Shown: positions 27,463 through 37,036, counted from the stretch's first letter. The stretch is 64,000 nt of DNA from Psettodes erumei (GCA_016785225.1 JAFBJZ010000371.1:1124001-1188000), one strand, 5' to 3'. Numbers and translations: made by a program. Notes: generated from the sequence alone by a model not told the origin.

Positions 27463-30400
27463 ATTACCTGCTTCAGTGCCAGGTTCCCTATGATTAAATT
27501 CCACTTCTCTATTGGAGAATCCATCTTGCCCACATTCACCTGTGTCAAGAGTAAAGACAGAATAAGGTTTTCTTTTTTAAAAAAGTACCATTTGTGAGTT
27601 TTCTGTGACTGCTACTTGACTAGTTCCCTTCATTACCCTAAAACACTGTGGCCCTCATGAACACAAAGACCTCTTGTTTGTCACAGAGAACGCCAAGGGG
27701 ACAGAAAAAAATCATAAATCAAGCAGTCAACAACAGGCAGTGTGATGCCCTCTGTGGTTCTGGAGAAGCTTTGTCAAGTCTGAGAAAACAACTCAAGTGA
27801 CCACAACTACCTACTGTATTTAGAAAAGAGGCCCAGCAATTCTCTGTGACAATATAGCAGTCAGGGAGGAATGAAAGGTGCTGCTGTGGACTGCCGTTTC
27901 TGTTTGAGTTTTTTTCCCCTGTTTATGTTAGTTAGTGAGATAAACTGCTGTTGTGTGGTGTTTTTATTTCTTTGATAGGTGAGCTGTCACTTCCTGTGGA
28001 AGCCTCTGTGCATTAGCCTCTGTCCCCTCTCTGGATTTCACCTTCACTGCACATGTTGTTTTGTTAACTCCTACTTATTGACAATAAATCCCTTGTTCTT
28101 GGTTATACAACCGATCTGTGTCCCTGTGGCTGCTTTGGACTTGAGGAAGACTTTCTCATATCGTGTCCTATACCTTTGGGTGGGGCATAATAACACTGCA
28201 GAGGTGCATCCTGGGAAATGTAGGATCAAAGTTGACACGTTCCAGAGACTAAAAGTCAGAATACATATGCCTTTGCCCTGGATGGGTATATATAAATATA
28301 TACAATGTATATATACACATATACATACATATACTGTATATGTATGTGTGTGTATATATATATATATATTTATAAAACAGCCATCATACATCATTAGATT
28401 TTATAAATCAACATGTCATTGGCTGGAAATGTCCTACCACAGTAATGAATGCATAACTCTCCATACTGTCAATCATTATCTGTCCTCATAGGACTTTTCC
28501 GAGGAAAACAACATGAACACAAACAGTTTTTCCAGGACACCATGACGCTCAGAATGAGCCCTGATATCCATGTTGACACAGTTGTGCTGTGAATATGCTG
28601 GGAGCCGGGGGCCAATGAGAAGAGCCAGACACCTGTCACCTCCTCAGCTCCTTCTCACTCTCAGAGTTGCACTGTCTGCTTGCCTGTTGTAGACAGAATT
28701 GTTTTTGCACAGGTTTGCACAGGCGGTTTTCTGGGATATCACGTGTGGGCGCTCATTGGTTCACTGACAAACTTGCTCCCTCCTCAGCGCTCTCCCCTCT
28801 TTCACGGCTTGCTCAGAGACGTCGCACTGGAGCAATACATTTGCCATCTGACTGTTCAGTGGCCCTGGGTGAAACAAATCCCTCCACCCTCCCCCCCTAC
28901 TGGAAACCACCCTCTCCGTCTGCTATGTCAGCAAATTCTTCGTCTAATTCCTGATCCCTGCTAATTCCTTACATCAAAACCCGTTCAAGATGTTTATGAC
29001 ATAATTGTTACGTGAAACTTTCCACAGTAATTATAACTTCTGTGCTGGGGGCAGTGGAAAGCAGGGTGACAGTGTTGCAGCGCAGGCTGTATCCCCGGTC
29101 TGCTTTCTTCTTGCAGTCGAGCGATATTTTTGAACGGCCGATGCCGATATATGCATCTGATAAAATACAACTATTTATTAACAACAAATTAAATGAGCCC
29201 AGGGAAATTGACATGCGCAAAACCACAATGTAGCCCTGAGATTATCAAAAAGTGATAAAAAATTTGTTCAGTTGCTATCAGGCCTGTCTGCACACTTGTG
29301 CTGACAACATGAGCAGAGGTCACAACAGCCTTTAAAAAACCAACACAAACCAAACAAGGGTTCTGTTCATGCCAAGTAACATCATCTGAGAAACTTCACT
29401 CCAACATATGTTTTCTTTTTCTCATGTTGCTTCTGTTCAGCTCATCATATCCAAATCAAATCATTTTATGTTGATGTTTAAAGCAGCCTACCAACATTCT
29501 GGTAAAGTTTTACAAAACACACAAAATATGAGATAATATTGAATGTTGGATAAAATATAAAGTAAGACTATACTTGAAAAAGTACCAGAGTACACAGAGA
29601 AACTGAAACACTTCAGCGTAGCCCTGAAAGGACAAAATGAAACAGAAGTACAAAAATAAAAAAGCAGTTTTTGTACATCGGCCTTGTGTGGAGGCAGCGG
29701 CCGATGATCTCAAAATGCTGAAACATCGGCCCGATCGCTCGGTCAGCCGCTACTTTGTTCCACGCTTCACCTGACAGAGCTGAGGTGATGTTGGAGCTGC
29801 AATTACAGCTGCACAGTTTGTCTCAGAGAAGACCAACAACAACTAAACACGGTAAGAGGCTTACAGGGCGGCGGTGATTTTGCGCCAGCTCATGCTGCAA
29901 AACATACTGGCGGGCGAGACAACAGGTATTTTCCTGCCGTGCCGCGGGATAATTTCGCGGACCGTGACAGTTTGGCATCTTGGTGACTCGCCTTGCTCCT
30001 GGCGGGAAGTGACCTGCCCAAGAGGTGACGTCAGGCAAGCTGCGCGCTGCAACGCCCTTTATTCATGCTTTGCTCAAAAGTCTTCTCTCCGTTTTTATTT
30101 TTTGTTTTTCCAAGTATCTGACGTAAAAACTTTTCTGTACAGTTGGTACGCAGCGTGCGCTGAAGGCTCTTCCTTTAGCACAGGTGGAAAGATGGCTTCA
30201 GGAGGCAGAGCGAGTCGCCCGCCTATCGGAAGGTCACGGTTCGCTGCCCGGCTCCTCCAGTCTACATCTCAAAGTGTAAGGAAGCGTGCAAGGAATTTGC
30301 ACAATACAAATAAAATTGAGTTTAACCGTTTTAACCGATGCAGATTCACGCGGCTCAATGAGGAAATGCAACTTCAGAGGTGGATCGTTCAGCTGCATCG

Positions 30401-30465
30401 CCATTTTTATTTTTAACATACATTCAGCGTAGTGAATTTGAATGCAACACTAACCCTTTTCATTG

Positions 30466-30544
<79 letters not shown>

Positions 30545-30755
30545 TCAAAACCATAACTGATTTAATTAGCCATTCGCAGTTTCACTGTACCGGCCGTGTG
30601 TACTTAGACTTGTATGGCTTAATCTTTGAGACAAGCATATGCTACTGTATATATCCACTGAAAGTTGATGATGTCAGAAGCTAAAAACTGAAGTGAGTTG
30701 GTTCATTATGCACAGAAAATTTGCTCTGTGGTTGTGTGACTGTGTGTGTCTGTGT

Positions 30756-30809
<54 letters not shown>

Positions 30810-32554
30810 CTTTGTCTCACCGCTGTGGACAGCCTGGAGGCCAGAGTCATTTCCAGGTTTCCCTTGAGGCCGAGCAGAGCAGGAACCAGGATGAAGATCT
30901 CCGTGATGTACCGGAACGCCTCCCAGTGCTGCCCATGACACAATCACAAATTCAAAAAATGGATTTTACGGCCGTCTGACCTTCTGATTACTCCACTTTC
31001 AGTCAGCGTCATCTGCCAGTCACACTCGGACCAGCTTGTCAAAGATGGCGGCAGGAGTTCGGCGAAGGTGTCGGCCCTCGCTCATCACACACACCAGAAC
31101 TGGAACTTGAAATGTAACATACTAAACCGCTGAGGTGAATCTTGGACGCTGCAGGCGCAGCTTCTGCTCTGCGCTCACTGCGCACAACATTCAAAATTCA
31201 AATCTCTCGTGTTCCCCTCCGGAGGGCAACACTGCCGCAGTGCCCACCTCGGCAACAGCTGCTCCTCACGGGCCGAACAGTAGTTGTGGTGCTTTGCAGA
31301 GGCCGCACGTGTGTTTTGGATGAAAATGAGATTAATGATGAAGCAAAAGGCGAGAAGTCAAGGAGTAACAGGAAGAGGACAAGTATATTGTCGCCGTAGC
31401 ACCTCCCCTCTCATCACAAACCTGGACACATCACACGGCAACCGTATTGCAGCAAAGCAGGAGGGTGTGTTACCATCTGGGACAACACAACCTTCCACAC
31501 CGCTGTGGTCTACGTCCATCAACCACCCACAATTCACTGTTCTATGGCCTCAATCATATTTCCCATTCTTTAACCCAGTTCAAGAGTTTTCTCAGCATGG
31601 CAATGGAAGGTTAACAACCGCGATCTCCATGCATGGATGCACGCCTCTTCTTCAGGCGGTGCAGGATGCATGTGGTTAAATGCAGGGAGAACACTGCTCG
31701 TGATGAAGATGAGGTGCTGTGCTCAAAAGTCTTTTCTTTCGTTCTGCATTTGTTTTTGTTTTGACTTTTAAAAAACATGATTCTGCTGTTTTATAAAAAT
31801 AGTTTTTTTCTAAAATATATTTGACTGTCTATATTTTCCTTGAAACATCACATCACCCGAGTTTTCTAAGACACATCACACACACAGAAGTGCCGCCTGC
31901 TTCATGCAGAACAATGGGGGAATGTACTGACCCACAGGAGAGTCACCCCTGTTTTTGAACGCTCCACTGCGCTGAATGCTGCTTGAATAACGGCTGTGTC
32001 GTAACTCGGCTTACCTGCACAATGTCCAGCACCATTCCAGCTGATACAGTCCCAAATCCAGCAAGAAGGAAAGGCACCAGAATCTGCAGCGCCATAGCCA
32101 GCGGCGACTCCTTGGGCATATTCTGCGCGGCAGATCCCAGCGCTTCCTCCTCATCCTCCTCCTCCTCGTCTCCCTCCTCCCCAGAGAGCCTCCTCTCCAC
32201 CAGCATGGGCTCCGTTTCAGAGTAGCCTCCGTCTCCACTTTCAGACAGAGTCACAGAGGACCGAGCGGCCCGGTCCAGGTGCCGCCGGCTCTCCACGTGA
32301 GACGTCTCCTGTCTGTAGCCGTTCTGGAGCGGGCCGGCCTCGGGTTTCGCTCCGAGGTCCACCATGGCCAGCCGCTCATCCTGCAGCTTGGTGTAACCGG
32401 TGGGGACCATGGTCTGGAACAGAGAGGCGATCCGTCCGGAGGAGAAGGGTTTCAGGGCAAGGGCGCTCCACCCGCCACCTGCTCCGCTCATACGCACCGT
32501 CAGGCTAGAGCCCAGGGACTCCCCGATAGCTCCTCCCAGATTCTGGATGCTCAT
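5377..32554 (-). CDS. slc41a2: Solute carrier family 41 member 2 (Mg2+ transporter)
   Basis: This is an SLC41 (MgtE-like) magnesium transporter, a multi-pass membrane protein that moves Mg2+ and other divalent cations. The ten coding exons, in order, are 32554-32015, 30928-30821, 27539-27468, 26154-26010, 25753-25607, 20164-20017, 19566-19487, 13480-13349, 12798-12650 and 5562-5377. They total 1707 bp (568 aa) and every junction is in frame with GT-AG ends. The human protein is about 573 aa. Residues 1-160 are a soluble tail containing a Glu-rich stretch. The first membrane and MgtE half follows, with PALLGLKGNLEMTLASRL, KMDSPIEKWNLIIGN and INPDNVATPIAASFGD. The second half has GIGGNLVAIQSSRIST and ends PYLTALGDLLGT...DSDVGD. 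KMDSPIEKWNLIIGNLALKQ and the LLQG segment favour SLC41A2 over A1. The a or b teleost paralogue cannot be assigned. The start is the first Met of the long first exon. Divergence from mammals is mostly in the N-terminus. Confidence 0.95.
9597..10421 (+). mobile_element. Decayed Tc1/mariner transposon with transposase remnant
   Basis: The left edge reads ATTCACAGTGTGGGTTGAAA followed by AGTATGTGAACCCC, the typical terminal sequence of a widespread fish Tc1/mariner family. The body then follows that family's transposase region in plus orientation: a segment near 9780-9870 with ATCAGTCCACAGTTAGACAA, one near 10005 with ATCACTGCTGTCCAGAAACA, one near 10080 with CATCATTTGGGGCTCTGCTG, and one near 10250-10300 with CTCCTGAACG and CTGATCAACAGCTACTCC. 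The 3' end, GTATTCAATAAAGGCACTT to CACTGTGTTTGTCGAAAC, also matches the family. Large internal deletions and stops leave only short frames, so it is inactive. The match is from memory of the family, not from a search. Confidence 0.8.
11323..11500 (+). mobile_element. LINE reverse-transcriptase fragment
   Basis: The frame from 11335 reads DYLFEVLQGFELAPEFISRV followed by RLLYSGRASEAF. This resembles the finger and palm region of non-LTR retrotransposon reverse transcriptases (DYLFEVLERFG...FI.WV..LY). It is followed by RGSRQGG (usual RGTRQGCPLSPLLF). A second frame gives EPLAEAMRERAI, the usual downstream LEPLAEAIR block. A deletion with frame change therefore fuses the two blocks, and the catalytic YADD region is missing. 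It is a short dead relic of an L1/Tx1-like element. Confidence 0.75.
11895..12000. repeat. Dispersed repeat segment shared with 61715-61800
   Basis: About 40 bases containing TCAGTTCATTCATCTCCCTG followed by CTCACCCT(A/G)CTCTCTCT, then a CA-rich tract, occur here and at about 61718-61800 in samm50 intron 3. This shows a common interspersed repeat of unknown class. Confidence 0.6.
14592..14842. mobile_element. Foldback (palindromic) miniature element
   Basis: The left arm at about 14592-14637 (TAGCCTAGCTTAGCAGGGGA, AACAGGTAGCCTGGCTCTGT) is the reverse complement, with few mismatches, of the right arm at about 14800-14842 (GGCAGAGCCAGGCTAGCTGT, TTGCTAAGCTAACC). About 160 bp of A/T-rich sequence lies between the arms. 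This structure is a common interspersed repeat in teleost genomes. It would fold into a long hairpin in the slc41a2 pre-mRNA. No coding capacity is present. Confidence 0.75.
16320..16530 (-). mobile_element. Truncated Tc1/mariner-type terminal fragment
   Basis: ACAGTGGCAAGAAAAAGTAT then ATGAACCC is the terminal sequence of the same fish Tc1/mariner family. It continues with GATCTGATCTTCATCTAAGT and CATTCACAGTGCTGGTGGAA. The sequence past about 16530 no longer resembles the transposase region, so only the end is kept. Orientation is given by the expected transposase direction. Confidence 0.7.
18952..19230. mobile_element. Partial copy of a TIR-bearing non-autonomous transposon
   Basis: It begins TTTTTCAATGGCTAGCGCCG...GATGCCGATATTTAGAGAGC and continues with CATCTGATAAAATACAAC...GGGAAACTGACATGAGC. 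It parallels the copy at 29112-29747 in the same orientation and the end at 58230-58305 in reverse. The other terminus is not recognisable. Confidence 0.6.
20001..20016. repeat. AC microsatellite at slc41a2 exon 6 donor
   Basis: The AC run abuts the exon 6 boundary at 20017. On the sense strand the intron therefore starts with eight GT units, so the splice donor itself is part of the repeat. Confidence 0.9.
20165..25606. other. slc41a2 intron 5 (5.4 kb)
   Basis: This is non-coding intron sequence. It contains a repeat copy at 21300-21640, which is the reverse complement of 26826-27195, and a CA tract near 22302-22321. The 21690-22250 part is low in repeats and could be regulatory, but nothing proves it. 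Confidence 0.65.
21300..21640. repeat. Dispersed repeat, arm 1 of an intronic inverted pair
   Basis: Blocks such as GGCTAACAGCGCTAACAGTG, ATAGTGTGAATGAATACAAA and GTACAGTGTACAGG recur in reverse complement at 26826-27195. The two copies are diverged but collinear for about 300 bp. The class of element is not recognised. Confidence 0.7.
25981..26005. repeat. GT microsatellite next to slc41a2 exon 4 donor
   Basis: On the sense strand the intron after exon 4 begins GTAAACACACACAAACACAC, so a CA tract starts four bases inside the intron. Confidence 0.9.
26826..27195. repeat. Dispersed repeat, arm 2 of an intronic inverted pair
   Basis: This is the reverse complement of the copy at 21300-21640. 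Shared blocks include CACTGTTAGCGCTGTTAGCC and ACTATGAGAAGTATGATTTC. It lies in intron 3, upstream of exon 4, while its partner lies in intron 5, downstream of exon 5. Confidence 0.7.
27403..27461. repeat. TG microsatellite at slc41a2 exon 3 donor
   Basis: About 29 TG units end seven bases from the exon 3 boundary at 27468. In sense orientation the intron reads GTAATGA then (CA)n. Reading frames rich in Cys-Val or His-Thr over this tract are artefacts of the repeat. Confidence 0.95.
28289..28375. repeat. AT/GT imperfect palindromic microsatellite
   Basis: TA runs flank a palindrome centred on ATATACTGTATATGTATG, so the region is both a microsatellite and a potential cruciform. Confidence 0.75.
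29112..29747. mobile_element. TIR-bearing non-autonomous DNA transposon copy
   Basis: The left end contains TTGAACGGCCGATGCCGATA and the right end GAAACATCGGCCCGATCGCT, which are inverted-repeat related. The interior includes TTCTGTTCATGCCAAGTAAC then ATCATCTGAGAAACTTCACT, the reverse complement of the interior of the copy at 57846-58305. No transposase is encoded. A hAT-like origin is possible but not shown. Confidence 0.65.
30471..30542. repeat. AT dinucleotide run, about 36 units
   Basis: An uninterrupted AT repeat of 72 bp in slc41a2 intron 2. It is self-complementary and prone to slippage and cruciform formation. Confidence 0.95.
30740..30806. repeat. TG microsatellite near slc41a2 exon 2 donor
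   Basis: On the sense strand, a CA-rich tract begins about 15 bases into the intron after exon 2 (GTGAGACAAAGGCGCACACA). It resembles the arrangement at exons 3 and 4. Confidence 0.9.
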
Positions 32555-34163
32555 GATGTGGTCTACGGCTGCAGTGTCTCATTTCCTGTCATCCAGTCTG
32601 TGGCCGGTGCCGAGTAATACACAGTCAAACTTCTTTTTTTTTTCTACGCTGGTGCACCATCCATGTTAAACACTGGCTTCATCAGCCTGCAGAAAGAACA
32701 CAGTGAGAGACAAGTGAGGGGGAACCGATCCGGATGTGACAGCGGAGTGGACCACCTGAAAACCAAGACACCATATATGGAGCAGCTGTTTTCTAATGAA
32801 TTCCAGGTCGGCTTTGGAGAAACCCACGCAACTTTACATCAACGCGCAACGAAGGTGAACAGTCGGGTACTGATGATAGCGATTGTGAAGAGAGGGGACA
32901 GCTGATGCTTACGGCATCGACACCCGAACACATTTCAACGGTTCACTTCGGGAGCATCTTAACGCGCGGCGTGTATTTCTCTGTTGCCTGACAGAGAACG
33001 CAGAGGGGAACAGAAACCAGCTGGTGCCGTTCAGCTCGCAGCAGCGGCGGCACTTGTCCTCAGCTGGCCGAGACGGCCCGAAGACCCGCCAATTACAACG
33101 TGTCCAGGCCCCCCGTCTGTCTCTGTCTCTGTCTCTCTCTCTCTCACCGTACCGTCACGGCGACGGGCTGGTTTAGCGCCTTCCTACGGCACAAGCTAAC
33201 AATAATTGATACGTTCGCTACGCACGAAAATCCTGGCTCGCTGCAGGACGTGTGTTTACGCTACTTGCCTGCCACAGCTACGTTAGCTAGCTGTGTGGAA
33301 GGCAAGAAAGCAGCGGGAAGCTCGGCGGGGATCTACGGCAGCCAAAGTTAACTGGAAGGTAGCTCTTCTATGTCGTCCCCGCCTTGTGTTTTTTTTTTCC
33401 GGGAGTTACCTATCTGATGGCGAGGTGTTTAATCCGGGAGAGGAGCTGCGAGTCTGGCCCCCGACACTGTGCCGCGTCAGAGCAAACAGCGCGCCGAAGA
33501 TCGTCGACGTGGCAAGATGGACCACTCCGCGTGAAGACGCTGTTACTAAGCGTCTTCTTCTTCTTATTTCACGTTTTACGGCAACTGGCCTTAACATTGT
33601 TGCTTTGCTACTACCTACAGTTTTTTTTATTTGACAAAATGTTGAAGTAATTTTTCATATACTTAAATGTCGTCATGTACCCATCATATTTGCTGAATCG
33701 TTTTTTGTCTCTCATACATAAATTTCCTGCATGCTGTAAATATAGTGTACGCTCTCGCTCTTGATGGCACTGATTGCAGAAACCCGTTGGATGTTGGCCC
33801 AGAATGTCAAACGTACTGTTGACTGTGTCAAGTCCTCAGCCTGCCCATAATGATCGCGTGAGGACGTAATTTATTTAGAGTTTTATCACAGATAATACAG
33901 TTTTAATACAGGAACCTAGCGGTAACACACGCTGTGTTGGCAAAAAACCCGTTTCTCCCTCATTTCTTCGTCATACATTTCATATACATGTCAAAAACTC
34001 ATCAAGGGAACAAAAACATAAGGGAGTGAGACGTCACGCTGTGCGCTACTGGCTTGACTCGACAAAAAAGTGCCACTGATATTTTGACTGTAGTGCGCAG
34101 GCGCAGAGTACACCCAGCTGTGGCGCTGGTAAAGTCGGTTCATTTTATGGACTCGAGTTACTG

Positions 34164-34307
34164 TGAGTCACTCACTGATGTGATCCGGTTCACTTGAGTC
34201 ACTTGAGTCAGTGTTGCGGCATAACGAGCACCATTGTGTTTAGCCATTTTCTTTATAGCAACATTTAACTTATTGCTTAGATTGACTGACTGACTGGAGT
34301 GACGTCA
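34164..34307. promoter_or_regulatory. Cluster of AP-1-type and CRE motifs
   Basis: TGAGTCA occurs at 34164-34170, 34195-34201 and 34204-34210. The palindromic cAMP-response element TGACGTCA occurs at 34300-34307. The cluster is 0.66-0.8 kb upstream of the nopchap1 start. Such GAGTCA-rich sequence also occurs in dispersed fish repeats, so function is uncertain. Confidence 0.35.
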
Positions 34308-34883
34308 GTGAACCGAATCATCTGAGTCCGCTAACTCGCCTTGTGTCTTTAACAGCAGCAGGCCAGAAGATTTATAGGATCTGGATTAATGGAAACATCG
34401 CCCTCCCGATTCCTGATTCAGTACGAAGATTTGAATCGTTAACCCGGGTGATTCAGAAATCGACCAGTTTTACGCCTGTTGCCAGCCTTCATATAGGAAG
34501 GGGAAGATTTTTTTATTATATAATTATATTTTAAAAATCCCTTTATAGAAACAACACACACTAGGTGCATATTCATACAAACATGTACAAATATAGGCAC
34601 ACCGCAGTGTACAGCAAGCAGAATGTACAAATATACATATGTCCAACTTTAAGGCTACTACTGCAAAAGAAGAATGGTGGATGAAGCTAGCCCTGCTAAT
34701 TAAAAGCAAAAAAAGAAGCTAAATACCTGGGGAAAAACTGTAAAAATTTGACACTACTAATGGTACGTAGCACAGAGATTCAAGTTTATGAACAGAGCTG
34801 AACTTTAATAACTGTAAACCTTTCCAGTATTAAAAAATAATTTATGGATTCTTTTACCCGACAGCCGCGCCAGCAGAGGGCGC

Positions 34884-34890
34884 TATATAA
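34884..34890 (+). promoter_or_regulatory. TATA-like box of nopchap1
   Basis: TATATAA lies 76 bases before the nopchap1 start codon. Initiation about 30 bases downstream would leave a 5' UTR of roughly 50 nt. The position is plausible but no transcript evidence is available. Confidence 0.45.
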
Positions 34891-34965
34891 ACCACAGCTT
34901 GAGTCCTGTCTCACCTTTCACCCGGACGTCGCTCTCACCGGACAGCACGTTGACGAAAACAAGAC

Positions 34966-35181
34966 ATGGAGCTGGACGGAGAGAAGCCGAGTTCCCGGAC
35001 CCTGCTGTCGTGTGGCAGCGGAGCAGGTCTGTACGCTGACTGCAGGGGCGGCTGTGTTCTTCCAGCAAGCATCTCAGTCTGTTCAAATCTCAATTCGTGC
35101 ATGTCGTATTTAATAAGGCAGGTGATGATGTTGAGGTCATGCTTAAAACTGAATATCAGTATCAAAGCTTATTCCTCTGAG

Positions 35182-35269
<88 letters not shown>

Positions 35270-36569
35270 CACCCTGAGTAACATCTACTGGGGATTGGCG
35301 CTATGCAAATAAAACTGGATGGGAGTGTTATACAAAACACCAGAATCAGTTTTATTGCCAAATTAATTTGCATTACAAGGAATTTGTCCTGATTTGATGG
35401 TGCTTACATATAAAGGAGAGACAGACATAAACATAGAATGAGCAGAATAAACATGTGAAGTGTGCAAATAAACATAAACCTAGGCATAAAAAGAAAAAGC
35501 TGTATATATATATATATATATTTACACAGGTAGTGCAGGTCGTGGTGTGAAAGGTAAAGTGTCCAGTGAAGGGGTGGGGGTGTTAATATAACGCATATTT
35601 GAGTTGGGGGGATGGACGTTAATATAACGTATTGAGCTCAAGTCAGACTTAGGCATTATTCCAAAGCCTGATGGCAGACAGGTAGAGATGCGCATAGAGA
35701 TTCCTTTGGCAGTTCCACAGCACACACCTGAAGGTTGGTCATGCAAGCCAGGTTCAAGGTTAAAGTTATTGTTATTCTATACAGTGTGGGGACACTCCTT
35801 GTGATTTGTCTCACTTTAAACATCAAACTTAAATCACAGTCACTTTGTAACCTTTGCACTCCTGTTCTTTTGCTCCTCAGTCCCCCGTGGTGAAACACTT
35901 TGTGAGTTCTCATTGCTGTGTTGGGGTGTCATGTGCTTGACTGTCGTGCTTCCAGGTCTCAGTGAGAAGCTTCTCCTCAATCCAAGGGCCGGCCGATCCC
36001 TTCAGACGGAGAGAGTCCCGAGAAGCAGCGGTGAGACAAAAACTTCCCCCTGCATGATGTGTAGTTGGTTTGTTCTTGGACATGATTTACTTTGAACAAA
36101 AAAAACGTTTGACTCAGGCAGATGTGTGTTTTGTCGTGGGTCAGTGCTGGAGCGACTGCAGAGCTTCCTGCCTCAGATGGCTGAAGCCAATGAGAAGCTG
36201 AAGCGGCAGATGGAGGAGGCCCCCGCTGGACACTTCGACATCGAGAGTGTGGAGGAGGCGCAGAGGGTCATAGAGATGGTGAGTCTCCGTCTGCCGGTGC
36301 GTTTGTGGTTTCCTGGTTGTTCCTATGGAAAGGACTTATAAATGCCATTTGTTGTCAGATTTGATCGAGTCGTGATCTCTTGTTCTCAGGATGTAGCGCT
36401 CGTGGAGCTCAGCGGCTCGGACTCCGAAGGCGAAGAGGAATCGTCGACCTCTGAGGAGGAATCGGACTCTGACGAGCAGGAGATCACGGAGCACAACCTT
36501 AAACTGCCTGGGGACAAGGACAAAAAGAAGAAAGCCAACATCCAGGTTCTGGACCCGCAGGGGAAGTAG
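34966..36569 (+). CDS. nopchap1: NOP protein chaperone 1 (C12orf45-like)
   Basis: This small, mostly disordered protein matches NOPCHAP1. The human protein links NOP58 to the R2TP/RUVBL machinery during box C/D snoRNP assembly. The four coding exons are 34966-35026, 35956-36030, 36145-36278 and 36390-36569. They total 450 bp (149 aa) and all junctions are GT-AG and in frame. The conserved core is residues 21-60: SEKLLLNP, then VLERLQSFLPQMAEANEKL. A helix ending in RVIEMDVALVELS follows, and the tail is Ser/Glu/Asp-rich (acidic) before LPGDKDKKKK and NIQVLDPQGK. Human C12orf45 has the same order: LLIN, a LxxVQTFLPQMAxANEKL helix, VIQMDVAL, an acidic Ser-rich tail and a basic end. The start is the first ATG, 76 bp after a TATA-like box. 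Intron 1 carries a long GT repeat. The gene is divergent from slc41a2 and convergent with aldh1l2. Confidence 0.88.
35184..35268. repeat. GT microsatellite in nopchap1 intron 1
   Basis: About 42 uninterrupted GT units (85 bp), the longest dinucleotide tract in the window, lie about 160 bp after the exon 1 donor. Confidence 0.95.
35340..35420. mobile_element. Retroposon tail fragment
   Basis: CAGAATCAGTTTTATTGCCA followed by TTACAAGGAATTTGTC is a frequent teleost retroposon end (the form with TTTATTGCCAAG and ACAAGGAATTTG). It is a short fragment in nopchap1 intron 1. Only resemblance from memory supports it. Confidence 0.5.
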
Positions 36570-37036
36570 AGAGCACAGAGCTCTGGCTCTTTATTGACTT
36601 TCTTTTCCCCCTGAGGTGACGGTGGGTACAAAACATCCACCTCAGGCGTGGAGGGATTTTTACTTTGTGGACACAGAGACAGTGAACAGAGAACTGGAGG
36701 CAGATGTGAGTCATCGCTCTGGGAACAACGGTGCACGTTATTTTAATTCCAGCCTGACCTCCGGCTGACCATGGGACCTCTCATGTGGAGATGTGCGTGA
36801 AGTGTTCAGGTGTGACACTGTGGAGCCACCTTGTTTCGACGAGCGGCTACACATTCTTACACCAGTTCTGGCTACAAAGTGTTTGTGCTTCAATGAGGCA
36901 CAGTTGGGATTTTGGAGAGGAGGATGGGTCGCCTGGAAAGAGTCGGACATGTGGACCTGTTGATGAAAATTAAGCCCGTGTACATATTCTGCTACACTGA
37001 CATTTGTTTCTTAAGTGATTGAAACCTAACATGTAA

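Larger units (their letters stand above)
27540..30820. other. slc41a2 intron 2 (3.3 kb)
   Basis: This non-coding intron holds an AT/GT repeat at 28289-28375, a TIR transposon copy at 29112-29747, a 72-bp AT run at 30471-30542 and a TG run at 30740-30806. A 180-codon open frame at 29874-30416 was examined. It has no recognisable motif or splice context. Confidence 0.7.
32555..34965. other. Divergent slc41a2 / nopchap1 promoter interval
   Basis: The two start codons lie 2.4 kb apart on opposite strands. The 32.6-33.6 kb part is rich in CpG and G/C and should include the slc41a2 5' UTR and promoter, but no 5' UTR splice pattern could be fixed. A cluster of TGAGTCA motifs and a TGACGTCA lie at 34164-34307, and a TATA-like box at 34884-34890. 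No further gene is seen. Confidence 0.55.

Noticed and set aside
27301..27597. Frames of repeated His-Thr or Cys-Val over microsatellites (also at 30674-30979 and 34966-35373)
   Set aside because: These are direct translations of CA/GT repeats in introns and not proteins. The only real exons nearby are the short slc41a2 and nopchap1 exons listed.
27979..28491. 170-codon open frame on the plus strand
   Set aside because: Its second half is read out of the AT/GT repeat (alternating Tyr, Ile, Cys, Val) and the first half has no family resemblance. It is probably repeat-derived.
29874..30416. 180-codon open frame on the plus strand in slc41a2 intron 2
   Set aside because: It has no recognisable domain, an atypical composition rich in Arg, Ser and Cys, no supporting splice signals, and lies next to transposon sequence. 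It is treated as a chance frame.
31284..31679. 131-codon plus-strand frame in slc41a2 intron 1
   Set aside because: It has no similarity to a known protein, low-complexity parts and no splice context. The coding signal in this interval comes from the minus strand only.
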